64,000 nt of DNA from positions 123,492,998-123,556,997 of the forward strand of contig CM061240.1 in NCBI GenBank assembly GCA_030848705.1. The letters are read 5' to 3'. Numbering within the stretch: the first letter of the stretch is position 1; every line of letters begins with the position of its first letter. Made by a program: the position numbers and the translations under genes. Of the stretch, positions 42,601 to 52,324 are shown in pieces. The notes under the pieces are model-generated. The model was not told the origin of the DNA. It made no database searches and saw nothing but the letters and a program-made list of their open reading frames with translations. The stretch is from Heracleum sosnowskyi (Eukaryota; Streptophyta; Magnoliopsida; Apiales; Apiaceae).

Positions 42601-42928
42601 TGATCTGACACTTCTCTTTTTCAAAGGAAACAGCATATCCTCTGTCACAGAACTGACTGATGCTGAGAAGATTGAATGTCAGACCTTCCACAAATGAAAC
42701 ATCTTCAATGATAACATTTCCGTACTTCAAACAGCCATATCCTTTCGTAACACCCTTGCTGTTATCTCCAAAGGTAACTAATGGGCCAGCTTTCACAACC
42801 ACATCTGATAGCAGGGCTCTATCTCCGGTCATATGCCTTGAACAGCCACTGTCAAGAATCCACATAACTCGGTTTACCTGTTTAACTCCCTGCAATATCA
42901 GATTGATTAGTCCTTCTTCGGAGCCCAA
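39654..42928 (-). pseudogene. pol: C Pol polyprotein, one frameshift in RNase H
   Basis: Open from 42928 to 40160. Protease has WILDSGCSRHMTG, integrase has WHKKMSHLNF, CEACQKGK, LLHMDLFGPV, RSDNGTEF and VVERKNRTLIE, and RT has DVKSAFQNGELDEEVYV and YVDD near residue 776. After LRYLR the frame ends; comparison with A and B indicates a one-base loss near 40178. RNase H then continues in the next frame (39654-40088: DRKSTSGSC, STAEAEYIAAGSC, TKHIDIRYHFI). PR, IN and RT look intact; RNase H would be truncated. As in B, the start overlaps gag by 22 bases in the -1 frame. Confidence 0.93.
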
Positions 42929-45144
42929 AATTGATTGGGTCCGGCATACTTAAAGAACTGGCCTTTGTCAGGCAAAACAACATTTCTAACTAAAACTACT
43001 TCAACCTCTTTCACATAAGAGCGTTTCCATTTATAGCCAGCCTTAACACATTTCTGAGTAGGCTTAGGGATAAATGAATCCACTTTAATATTAGGAGGAT
43101 TAGCAGTCTTAGCTTTAACATGCTTCTTACTATTAACATGTTGACGTGGAGCAGTCTTATCACTAGATACATGCTTACTATTAAAATAAGCATACATAAC
43201 ATTGAAAGCACAAGACATGCAATTAACCACACCACATGCTTTATGAGAAGAATTAATAACAGGCATGTTAGAACAATTGTTTTGATCCAACTTGTGGATA
43301 TCTGATTTAGTCTTTTTAGTTGTAGCAACTTTGACTGGAATATCAGATATGCACTTTTTGGATTGCTCAGCTTCTAAAGCAACATCTTCTTCATGAATCT
43401 CCTCAGCAATAATGATAGAGTATTCATTCATAGGCTCTGCCTCAGACTCCTTACAGAAGGGTGTTTTAATACCCTTAAGTATATATGGAACAGCCTTCCC
43501 TTCAGATTTGAAGTTACAAGGGGAATTAATTCCAAGAAGTCCAATAGCCTCATTATAATCATACCCTATACTGAGATGATTACCAACAGCTTGCTTATTC
43601 AGAATTTCTTTAGCAGTCTTACAAGAACTGAAATAAGCATTAGCTTTGGTCTTAAGCTCACTAATCTGATCTTTGAGAATGGTTTCCAGTTGAATATAAC
43701 ATTTAACCCTATTCTCAAGAAAAGCAATTTTCTCAGTAAGTTCATCCTGATTAACATGCACAAGTTTCAATTCTTTTAATTCCTTTTCAAGATTTGTGTT
43801 TAAAAGATTTATTCTATCATTTTCAGTGCGTGCACAACTTATGGTGCCACCAAGATGATAAATCATTTCAGCGTCAGTAAAGGTTACCTCTGACATGTAT
43901 CTGGATGAAGTGCTTTCCTCTTTAGCCATCAAAGCAAGGTTCCCAATCTCACCTGCTTCTTCATCACTGTCAGTGTCATCCCAACTCTTTCCCTCAGCAA
44001 CATAGGCCTTCCCAATCTTGTTCTTCTTGCTAGAATCAAATGTGTTTCTAGTCACTTGCTTTGGCTTTCTGCACTCAGTAGCAAAGTGACCCAACTCATT
44101 GCAATTGTAGCATCTGATTATACTCCTGTCCACAGTTCCAATTTTGTAGCCACCCCTTGTGCCACTTGAAGATGAAGATCCACCTCTCTGAAATCTGGGT
44201 CTGAACTTAAGATTGGGATTCCTCTTGAATCTAAACTTCCCAAATTTCCTGACTATCAAAGCCAAGTCACCATCCTCCAGCTGATCAAGTTCTTCTAAAG
44301 AATAGAAGTCACCACCAGATTGATCAATGGATGTTAATCCATATTCAGCATCAATAACATTCATGTGAGAACTGGAAGGTTGAACAGCCTTCACTTCCAG
44401 TTTCTGTGGGACTTCAGCAGCCAATGCAGTGGAGGTACCAACAATCTTTCCAGTTCCATACAGCTCCTTCTGTTGAATCTGTTCCAGCTCATAGGTTTTC
44501 AAAACACCATACAATCTTTCCAAAGCAAGCTCATTCATATCTCTTGCTTCTCTGATGGCTGATATCTTGTGCTCCAAATGAGGTGGAAGTGTAAGAAGGA
44601 ACTTCTTGTTAATCTCCTTGTTGGTGTAGTGCTTCCCATTGAGATTCAGATCATTGATTAATTTGTTGTATCTCTCAAAAACCTGAGAGATACCTTCACC
44701 TGGATTTGATCTGAAATGCTCATATTGTGACGTGAGAATTTCCAGCATATTCTCCCTAACTTCCTCTGTCCCTTCATTGATAATCTCTATGGTTCCCCAA
44801 ATGTGTTTGGCAGTATCACAATTTAGGACATGATTATGCATAATAGGATCAAGACTCTCAATAAGGATCAACTGAAGACAGGAATCCAAGGTAACATCCT
44901 CTTTCTCATCAGGAGTGTATTCCTTGGGATCTTTAGGGTACATTCTAGCAGCCCTAGTCACAACATTATTCTCAACAACTTCAGGATCAATAATCATAGG
45001 GAGTTTGGGACCACTCTTCAGCACATCCAAGTATTTAGGATTTGCAACCTTAAGAAATAGGAGCATTTTCTTCTTCCACATTGGATAATGCTCCTTGCTG
45101 AATATTGGGATTTTAACTGTCCCCACTTTCTGTGCAGTAGACAT
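42907..45144 (-). CDS. gag: C Gag polyprotein (745 aa)
   Basis: Starts at ATG 45144, about 90 bases after the PBS. The N-terminal gag domain has YPMWKKKMLLFLKVA and LTSQYEHFRS. One good CCHC knuckle, CYNCNELGHFATEC, lies near residue 343. The middle part (450-530) looks coiled-coil. The later Cys-rich stretch (CGVVNCMSC near 640) does not fit the CCHC spacing. It ends in NQFWAPKKD with a stop, the counterpart of the WVPK end in A and B. The ORF is intact. Confidence 0.92.
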   Translation of the reverse strand: MSTAQKVGTVKIPIFSKEHYPMWKKKMLLFLKVANPKYLDVLKSGPKLPMIIDPEVVENNVVTRAARMYPKDPKEYTPDEKEDVTLDSCLQLILIESLDPIMHNHVLNCDTAKHIWGTIEIINEGTEEVRENMLEILTSQYEHFRSNPGEGISQVFERYNKLINDLNLNGKHYTNKEINKKFLLTLPPHLEHKISAIREARDMNELALERLYGVLKTYELEQIQQKELYGTGKIVGTSTALAAEVPQKLEVKAVQPSSSHMNVIDAEYGLTSIDQSGGDFYSLEELDQLEDGDLALIVRKFGKFRFKRNPNLKFRPRFQRGGSSSSSGTRGGYKIGTVDRSIIRCYNCNELGHFATECRKPKQVTRNTFDSSKKNKIGKAYVAEGKSWDDTDSDEEAGEIGNLALMAKEESTSSRYMSEVTFTDAEMIYHLGGTISCARTENDRINLLNTNLEKELKELKLVHVNQDELTEKIAFLENRVKCYIQLETILKDQISELKTKANAYFSSCKTAKEILNKQAVGNHLSIGYDYNEAIGLLGINSPCNFKSEGKAVPYILKGIKTPFCKESEAEPMNEYSIIIAEEIHEEDVALEAEQSKKCISDIPVKVATTKKTKSDIHKLDQNNCSNMPVINSSHKACGVVNCMSCAFNVMYAYFNSKHVSSDKTAPRQHVNSKKHVKAKTANPPNIKVDSFIPKPTQKCVKAGYKWKRSYVKEVEVVLVRNVVLPDKGQFFKYAGPNQFWAPKKD

Positions 45145-45233
45145 CTTTTGAGATTTTTAGAATAAAAATAAAAAATCAGAGTTAAAAAAAAATCTCAAAC
45201 AATTGGATCTTTGATTAGTATATCAATCAAAAG

Positions 45234-45246
45234 GCTCTGATGCCAA
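45234..45246 (-). other. C primer binding site, one base off
   Basis: The minus strand reads TTGGCATCAGAGC: TGGCATC instead of TGGTATC, one mismatch to the tRNA-iMet site used by A, B and E. Confidence 0.85.
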
Positions 45247-45247
45247 T

Positions 45248-46564
45248 TGTTAGGTCCTGATAAGTTTGTAGAAGGGGGGTTGAATACAAACTATACCGTT
45301 TTATCGAAATTTGTTCGTTTAATATTAAACAATTTAGAACAAATTAATGCGGAATAAAAACTGAAACAATATTCAAGTTAAATAGAAACTCTATTAAACT
45401 TGAGGAGTGTTACAACTTTGATCACTAATTACAAAGAACTTAATAAAACAAATCTAGAATAAATTCGACATGAATTTATCTATTTTTGTAATAAAAAGGA
45501 TCGAATACTAAAAAGTAGTTCGATATAAAATCTAGGGATTATGATCCGCTAGAAAGCTAAAGCAGTACAAGAGATACAATTCTTATGAATTAAATGTTGA
45601 AGAATAATCAAGAATTAAATCTCTGGCGAATTTTGTAGCTTGACAGTTGAGAGAAGTAATGAAGAGAGAATGAAATATTTGTTGCTGTCTTTACTTCTGT
45701 GTAATTTTTTTTGTTATGAATGTCAACTGCCTTGTCTTATATAAACAAAACACACTGCATTCTTTTTATATAAGCCAACCCACGTGCAATAAAAATTAAT
45801 TGAATTGCATTAGGAAGACTTAAAGAAATACAATGATTTTACTCTTAGAAGACAATCGGGAAGACAATCAATGTATTAAGAAGACATTCGGGAAGACTCT
45901 AAATTTGCCTAGGAAGACAATCGGGAAGACTCTCTTGAGAGTCTTCCTAGTTTAAAAACTAAGTCTTCCTAGTACAAAATCTAAGTCTTCCTAGTTCAAA
46001 TATATTCTAATTTAAATAATTAACTAAATAAATTATGTATTAAATTAATTCTTTGCAGAATTAATTTAATAAATAATATACTTAATAATATTAATTATTT
46101 ATAAGAGAATAAATAGAATTAGTTGACTTCTCAAATAAATCCAGAATCACTTAAAACTTAGATAAATAACAAACAAAATAGTACGTTGACACTCGATGTA
46201 CTGTCTGGTTCATGAGTGACTAACGACAATGTCTGTTCTTTACCTATTTAACTTTAAGCAGTGATTCACTTCCTTCTCATTCAAGAACTCCGTAATCAAT
46301 ACCTTTTTCTGTCACCACTTGAAATCTCTGTCACTTTAATAAATCAACTGAGCTTGAATATCATTGAGGCTTGATCAATAAATTGAGCTTCTTTCAATGT
46401 AGAATCACTTCAAGTCTGTAGATGACTTTAATCTTAATTCTTTGACAGATATAACCTTCTGAGATTCCTGTGACAATTGATTTTTATTATTTACTTATTA
46501 CATCTTAATTAAAGTTGAGTAGAATCCTCGGTGTTTACAAATAGGACTAGACATATGCCTTTCA
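45248..46564 (-). repeat. C 5' LTR (1317 bp)
   Basis: From TGTTAGGTCC beside the PBS to ...TATGCCTTTCA. The right edge is set by the 11-bp match to the 3' stub next to C's PPT. TATA-like boxes lie at 45738-45746 and 45774-45783. The hairpin is at 45263-45292 (AGTTTGTA / TACAAACT around the conserved loop). Eight GTCTTCC/GGAAGAC copies lie at 45808-45982. Confidence 0.85.
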
Positions 46565-46925
46565 AACCTTTTTATTTGAAATTTATAAACAAAAGGTAAT
46601 ATTTATGAAAAATCAATAATTTAATTATTTGATGGAATATTACGTTTTAAAATGATAATTTCAACAATTTTGTCAAAATTAATTATTTTCTAAATTCAAA
46701 TAATTATTAAATCATTAATTTTAAATAACATAAAAATTTTGTTTATGAATACCCTATGGTAACACATCACATGGTGTTACCCACTGTTAACACCTTTATA
46801 GCTATAGTAACATACTTTTGAGGATTTGGTAACACCACAATCACAAGGTTGCGATAGCTCAAAAATGTCATACCTATGGTAACACCCATGCCCAAAAGTT
46901 GCAATAGGTCATCTATGGCGTAGTG
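46565..46925. mobile_element. Probable CACTA transposon end with subterminal repeats
   Basis: The segment ends in TGGCGTAGTG, i.e. CACTACGCCA read inward, a typical CACTA terminus. D's ORF3 resumes right after it. Within 46740-46890 the unit TATGGTAACAC / GTGTTAC occurs about five times in both orientations, like CACTA subterminal repeats. The other end is not in the window; C sits between, so it should lie left of G. No transposase is present here. Confidence 0.6.
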
Positions 46926-48494
46926 GGTGGAAGCTGCCTCTATGACATTCCTGTTCATGATGATGATGATGATGATGAGATTGGAGGTGGTGAAGCTTCT
47001 GGAAATGCAGGTAATGCTGGTGGAAGTAATTCTGGGAATACTGGTATTCAATCTCAGAATGAAGGCAATGAAGAAACTCCTAGTCAAGAAAAGAAAGATG
47101 CTGGTGCAATAGATGAAGATGAGCTAAGAATACTGGAAGCTTTGGAGGCAAGCACTCTTAGATGTGCTATTGACTGCATAAATGCAGAAAAAGATGCTGT
47201 CACCAAAGGTACTGTCGACAAGGGAACTGTCATAGAAGATACTGTCAAGGAAGGTTCTGTCAAGGATGAAGCCAAAGCTACTGTCAAGCCCAAAAGACTG
47301 AAAGCTAAAGCAAAGGCATGGTTTTCTAGACAGAAACCTGCAGGGAAGCACAAGTACTCAGGAAAGGAAAAGGCCACTGGATTTGGCAGAAATCTTAGGA
47401 AGCCAATTCAATCAATTCTTCCCAACAGTCTTAAGGTTCAACAGATGCAATCTAAAGAAATTAAGAGTGTTGAGGTTAAGCTGGATGCAAATCAAGAGGT
47501 CTCTGAGTACATTCTGTGGTGGGAAGAATCAAGGTCTGCCAAGGTTGACAAGGACTTCAATCTGGTAGCCACATCAACCAAGACCAGCATGTTAACCATA
47601 GATAAAAGAAGAATTGACTTCTTCTACCTGGAAAGAATGGTAGAGTTGCTGGAGAGCTATGATAATGTTCCAGAGCCTGTCATGGAACATATTCTGAAAT
47701 ATCAGGCAGATAGGGATGCTGAATTTTATCAGAAATTTGGCTACAATTTTGCAGATTTTGATGATGCTGATATTCTAACTGATCTACCAGCTTCTCCTAT
47801 ACCATATCACTGGTACTATGAGTTTGATGATTTACCCACAGAAGGAGGGCAAACCCAACCAACTCAGGAAGGGCAACCCAAGCCAAGAAAAAGACCTGAA
47901 TCTTCTCAACATTCTCAATATCAGTCAGAACTTGATAAGAAGGAAGCTGAACTACTGGAAAGATGCAAGGCCTCCAACAAGGCAGAAAGTGAAGCTCCAA
48001 ATTATCAAACATGTATGCTGGAAAATCCATTAAGGATGAGGTACCTAAAAGAAGAAATCTATGTTTGTAGCTTGCACAAGCTTAAAACAACCATTCTGAA
48101 GGATTTACAGTATATGGTAGCTGGATCAATTCATCCCTTGGAGCAGATTTGTTCTGATGAAATAGAGAAATTATTGGAAGAGAGAAAAGGAGAAGACTCA
48201 AAGCTGGACAAGCAAAGGAGGAAGACTCTCAATGCTTATCCTGGAAGTAGATTCAAGCTCATTCATGAAGAACTCCACTTCAGAAGCTATCCATATGATA
48301 TAGAGCAATGGTTGAATCTCAGGGATGCTAGTTCTCTTCTTTCTCCTACTATCAAGAAGATCATTGAAGAAATAGAGGATGCTGCAGTTACTGCTGCTGA
48401 AATTTCTCTTATAGAAGGTCTAAGAGGCTGCTTGGTAGAAGCTCTCAAAAGAGAGGATGTAGCAAGACAGAAGAGGAAATCTCAAGCTAAGTAA
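46926..48494 (+). CDS. D ORF3, C-terminal part (about 522 codons)
   Basis: Open from the CACTA junction to the stop at 48492; the true start is elsewhere. It begins with an acidic run (HDDDDDDEIGGG), then a low-complexity part where CTGTCA copies encode repeated GTV/TVK units (47196-47290), and a Lys/Arg-rich stretch. A mixed helical region follows, and a charged C-terminus ending in EALKREDVARQKRKSQAK. Position directly before the PPT and LTR marks it as ORF3. I see no clear match in sequence to the C-termini of A, B or C. Function unknown. Confidence 0.75.
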   Translation, partial: GGSCLYDIPVHDDDDDDEIGGGEASGNAGNAGGSNSGNTGIQSQNEGNEETPSQEKKDAGAIDEDELRILEALEASTLRCAIDCINAEKDAVTKGTVDKGTVIEDTVKEGSVKDEAKATVKPKRLKAKAKAWFSRQKPAGKHKYSGKEKATGFGRNLRKPIQSILPNSLKVQQMQSKEIKSVEVKLDANQEVSEYILWWEESRSAKVDKDFNLVATSTKTSMLTIDKRRIDFFYLERMVELLESYDNVPEPVMEHILKYQADRDAEFYQKFGYNFADFDDADILTDLPASPIPYHWYYEFDDLPTEGGQTQPTQEGQPKPRKRPESSQHSQYQSELDKKEAELLERCKASNKAESEAPNYQTCMLENPLRMRYLKEEIYVCSLHKLKTTILKDLQYMVAGSIHPLEQICSDEIEKLLEERKGEDSKLDKQRRKTLNAYPGSRFKLIHEELHFRSYPYDIEQWLNLRDASSLLSPTIKKIIEEIEDAAVTAAEISLIEGLRGCLVEALKREDVARQKRKSQAK

Positions 48495-48574
48495 AAATTC
48501 ATAATCCATTCTGATCTTGTTAGTTAAGTTGTCAGCACATATTGTAAATTTGTTGTTATTTTCCATAAAAACAA

Positions 48575-48586
48575 ATTGGGGGAGAT
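48575..48586 (+). other. D polypurine tract
   Basis: ATTGGGGGAGAT, identical in core to those of A and B, abuts the LTR at 48587. Confidence 0.9.
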
Positions 48587-49650
48587 TGTTGGGATTTATG
48601 GGTGATAGCATAGAAACAACTTAACTTTGTATGTACTTAATTTTTAATTAAGTAGAACATACTGTCACAGCCAAAGTATGTTCTTGTAATCAGTATGTAA
48701 TGTTATTCTAGTTGTATAATTTGAAAGAAGTTCACTTGCTGTGTTCAAGCCTCAAAGAATGCATTTTAGATGACAGCATGAATAAAGGTTACTGTCATAA
48801 GCTTTGACAGTAAGATTACAAGAAGACAGAATGTTGCAAGTTACGACAGTATATTTACTCTGACAGCAACATTGGCGGAAGACTACGCGACAGCAACTTT
48901 AGCCCTCGACAAGAAGTTTGGAATCCTTGACAACACTCTATGCGGGGAACTCATACTGTCACCAAAAGAACATTCCTGTGACAGCAAGCTTTGCGGCAAA
49001 AGTAACTGTCTCGATGAAGATCCTTATTCTAGGTATCTTTCTCAGTCAAATCCCGTGACAGTCTCAATGTTCAAGAAACAGGCGTGTTGCAGTATCCCTA
49101 AGCTGCACCAAGTCTGCAAGACTACGACAGAAGCTTCAAGCACTGCAAAACAAAAGCGAATCAATTCAAGAGCAAGGTCAAGTCTCTATTTGCTGAATTG
49201 CTTTAGCTGGAAATAGAATGAATCTAGGTTGCTTTCTTTGTAATGTATATCTGACATGTTAGAAATTTAGGAAAGTCACATGGGTAGACAATCTGTAAGA
49301 AACTGCCACTTGATAACGACAGCAGCTTTACACACCCGTGAGTGATAGTGATAGGATTAGCTTTATACTTAGACTATCAATTCATTCTACAAAAATGTAA
49401 CTGAGACAAGCAAGTGTCTCGGAGAAAACCGAAGCTCAATAATTCTTTCTTGAGGTTGTAGCAACACTTTGCAAAATAAATAAAAACATTTATTTTGTGA
49501 AATATGTCCTAAGAACATACTGTTTGTGATTGCATCCTTATTACTAATAACATTTAATCTTAGTTGTAGTTGTTGAAATTGAGATTAGATTTTATCAGTA
49601 CTGCATTCATCCCCCCCCCCCCCCCCTTCTGCAATACACGAGGACCAACA
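48587..49650 (+). repeat. D 3' LTR (1064 bp)
   Basis: Starts TGTTGGGATT after the PPT and ends GGACCAACA. At least eight exact TGACAG/CTGTCA copies and several CGACAG variants lie between 48660 and 49325. Near the end is the hairpin 49598-49637, whose loop is expanded to 16 C and whose stem has one C-A mismatch. The second LTR is outside the window, so edges rest on the PPT and family resemblance. Confidence 0.85.
49611..49626 (+). repeat. Poly-C run (16 C) in the D hairpin loop
   Basis: The matching loops of A, B and C have six C and that of E seven. Confidence 0.95.
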
Positions 49651-50476
49651 CCCTTGCCAACTTCCACCAAACGCCTGGAGAATCATTATGTGTTTCATTG
49701 TTCTTTGTTTGAAGAACAATTTTCCTTTGTATGTAGCTTTGTTTAGGAAAATTTTCCAATTTAAAAATAGCTCTGCCATTACTTTGGGTTGGGTTTATAT
49801 CAACCATCGTCCTTCCACTCCTCCCATTTTTCATCCAAAATCCATCCCCGATAATAACCCAAGATGGAAAAATGAATTTATGTATTTGGTTTGGGAAGGA
49901 GGGGATTGGGGCACCTTATTCCGTAGATCTTTCAGTAGGGTCTCGGATGGTAGACCAAATGATATTGTTTTGAACGACGAGGAGGCTCATGCCTATGCCG
50001 AGCTCACAAAAGATGATTATGCTACAACGGCTTCGGTGCTCCTGGATGAGTTCCAGCTTAAGTCCTTGGGACTTTCAAACGTTTCTGATAATGGTAATTC
50101 TTACTTCATATTTATCTAAGATTATCTTATACCAACTGTTTCTTTCATTGTGTTTTTTGCAGCTGCGGTCTTTATTAATAAGACCAACGAGCACCAAGAT
50201 GGAGAAATAGCAAAGATGAAAAGGGCTCGCTTGGGAGTGAGGGATCCCCGTGCTAGCAGTGTCCTAGCCTTTATAAGGCCTCACGTGGACCTTACTGATG
50301 AGGCTGAGGGTCCTTCTTCAGCCAAAAGTTCAGTTTGGCGCCCCAACTGGGGTCTCAGGAAGAAAGACACCGTAGTGGGGGTGTCTAAGCATGCTGTGGA
50401 ATGGTCCTATCATTCCTTGACTCCTTGTGACTACAAGGATTTCCTATCATGCCCTTCAAGGGTTTCTAGTTTGTAG
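49651..50476 (+). pseudogene. F antisense ORF (aORF), 3' part, with likely 69-bp intron
   Basis: Runs opposite to F's gag-pol, in the place where Tat elements such as Grande carry an antisense gene. The frame is open from the D border (QLPPNAWRIIMCFIVLC) through 50093. It resembles the N-terminal plant 'gypsy-type transposase' domain found in such ORFs, by recognition only. A GT at 50094 and an AG at 50161-50162 define a 69-bp intron. Joining 50093 to 50163 keeps the frame and continues to a stop at 50476. D has removed the 5' part, so this is a broken gene. It could be mistaken for a host gene. Confidence 0.65.
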
Positions 50477-51845
50477 GAGCCTCGACCAAACACGTTCTTA
50501 ACACGATATGGTCCTTCCCAATTTGGGGCCAACTTGCCTTTTTGTCCAACTCCGGATGCCTCAATCTTTCGAAGAACCAAGTCTCCTTGTCGAAAGAACC
50601 TTTCTTTAACCCTTAGGTTGTAGTAGAAAGATGCCTACTTTGATGTTCAACTATCTTGGCATTTGCCTCATCTCTAACCTCGTCAATTAAATCTAAGGCC
50701 AACTTCAAGCCTTCCTCATTTGTTTCTGGTTCATAAGCCTCAACTCTTGGAGACGTGTGAGTAATCTCCACTGGAACCACTGCCTCTGCCCCATATGCCA
50801 ACAGGAAGGGGGTAGCTCCAGTGGTGACTTTACAAGTAGTACGATATGCCCAAAGTATGGGGAGTAATTCGTCTACCCAAGTGTTTCTGGAGCGTTCAAC
50901 TCTTTTCTTCAGTCCATCCAGGATTATTCGATTTGCAACCTCAGCTTGCCCATTTTCTTGTGGATGGGCAACAGAAGTGAAGCGTAACTTGATATCATTC
51001 TCATCACAATACTTCTTGAATTCATCATTGTTGAATTAAGTTCCATTGTCTGTGATCAAGATACGTGGAATCCCGTATCTGCATATCACATTTTCCCAGA
51101 AGAAATGCATCACATGTTTGGTGGTTATCTTGGCTAAAGGTTTAGCCTCAATCCACTTGGTGAAGTAGTCGATTGCTACTATCAAGAATTTTCTTTGAGC
51201 ATTTGCCATTGGAAATGGCCCGAGTATATCCATTCCCCACATGGCAAAGGGGATAGGTGAGTTAATGGATGTCATCATCTCTGGTGGTTGTCTAACTACT
51301 GGTGCATGTTTCTGGCACCGTTCACACTTCTTCACGTAGCTTTTAGCATCAGCAAACATGCTTGGCCAATAGAAACCTAGACGAGTAACTTTATGAGCAA
51401 GGGCTCTGCCCCCCAAGTGCTGCCCACAAATTCCTTCATCTACTTCCCTTAGCACTAATTCTGCCTCTTGGGGTCTCAAGTATTTCAGATAAGGAATGAT
51501 GAAAGACTTCTTGTATAGGATTCCCTCAATCAGGGCATATCTTAATGCTCTTACATACAACTTTCGTGCTTCTGACGCGTCGTTGGGTAGCCACCCAGTT
51601 TCCAGATGAGGTTTGATGGGGTCCATCCAACAACTGCCAACATCAATGGGTGCTACCAACTTTCCGTTGATGCTTGGGGTCTTCAAGACTTGGAAGTACA
51701 CACTCCCTGCATAGTTTCCAATTTCAGAAGAAGCAAACTTAGATAAGGCATCGGCCTTCATGTTCTCTTCCCTTGGAACATGCTCTACATAGCATTCATC
51801 GAACTGAGTCATGATGGCCTTGAAAAGTTTTAAGTACTTGGCCAT
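50477..51845 (-). pseudogene. F integrase, broken
   Basis: Minus strand. 51845-51036 holds the zinc-binding part (CGQHLGGRALAHKVTRLGFYW, CERCQKHAP) and the first core signature (WGMDILGPFP), up to ITDNGT, where a stop replaces the next codon. 50801-50613 (MAYGAEAVVPVEI) is the downstream core end. The last part near 50600-50480 is readable only in pieces. At least two stops and a shift make it inactive. Confidence 0.85.
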
Positions 51846-52324
51846 GACTTCATTTCTGGCCTCAAATTCCCCATTTACTTAGGAAACCACTAGCCTCGAA
51901 TCTCCACATACCTTAAAAGTTTTAACTCTCAAGGCTGCAGCCAGCCCTAAGCCAGCTATCAGGGCTTCGTACTCAGCCTCATTGTTTTTCGTTGGGAAGT
52001 CAAGTTTTAGTGCGTACTCTATGAAGAATCCATCAGGACTTTGTAGCACTAAAACTGCTCCACTTGATTTTGTTTTTGATGCTCCATCAAAATAGAGCAC
52101 CCAATATTCTTTGAACTCCACCTCTTGATCTTTCTTGTCTTCCACTTTTACTTCCTGCCCTCGACTTCTTGGTTGTTAATGGTGCATTCAACCATGAAGT
52201 CAGCAAGTGCTTGAGCTTTTATGGCCATTCGAGGCTTATACTTGATGTCGAATTCACCAAATTCAATAGCCCATTTGATCAACCTTCCACTGACTTGAGG
52301 GCTATGCAAGATGTTTCTTAGAGG
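51846..52324 (-). pseudogene. F second (archaeal-type) RNase H, broken
   Basis: 51879-52145 reads WVLYFDGASKTKSSGAVLVL, NNEAEYEALIAGLGLA and CGDSRLVVS: the three acidic sites (D, E, D) of an RNase H that is separate from the one fused to RT. A stop follows the third. Plants have this extra domain in Tat-lineage elements, which is the main ground for the lineage call. Confidence 0.8.

Larger units (their letters stand above)
21506..46564 (-). mobile_element. Element C: SIRE/Maximus-type copia element, split by B and cut by G
   Basis: Minus-strand element with a 5' LTR of 1317 bp (45248-46564), PBS, gag, pol with one frameshift, a spacer, ORF3 interrupted by element B (24799-37913), a PPT and an 11-bp stub of the 3' LTR (21506-21516). 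The rest of the 3' LTR must lie left of the window, beyond G. It differs from A and B in LTR sequence and in its iterated motif (GTCTTCC), so it is a separate family. Confidence 0.9.
46926..49650 (+). mobile_element. Element D: 3' end of another SIRE-type copia element
   Basis: Plus-strand remnant comprising the C-terminal half of ORF3, the PPT and a complete 3' LTR of 1064 bp. Its gag, pol and 5' LTR should lie left of the window, since the CACTA element and C separate the halves. D is inserted in F's antisense ORF. Confidence 0.85.

Noticed and set aside
49688..50476. A host gene on the plus strand
   Set aside because: Location after F's pol in antisense and the plant transposon-type domain fit the aORF of Tat elements better.
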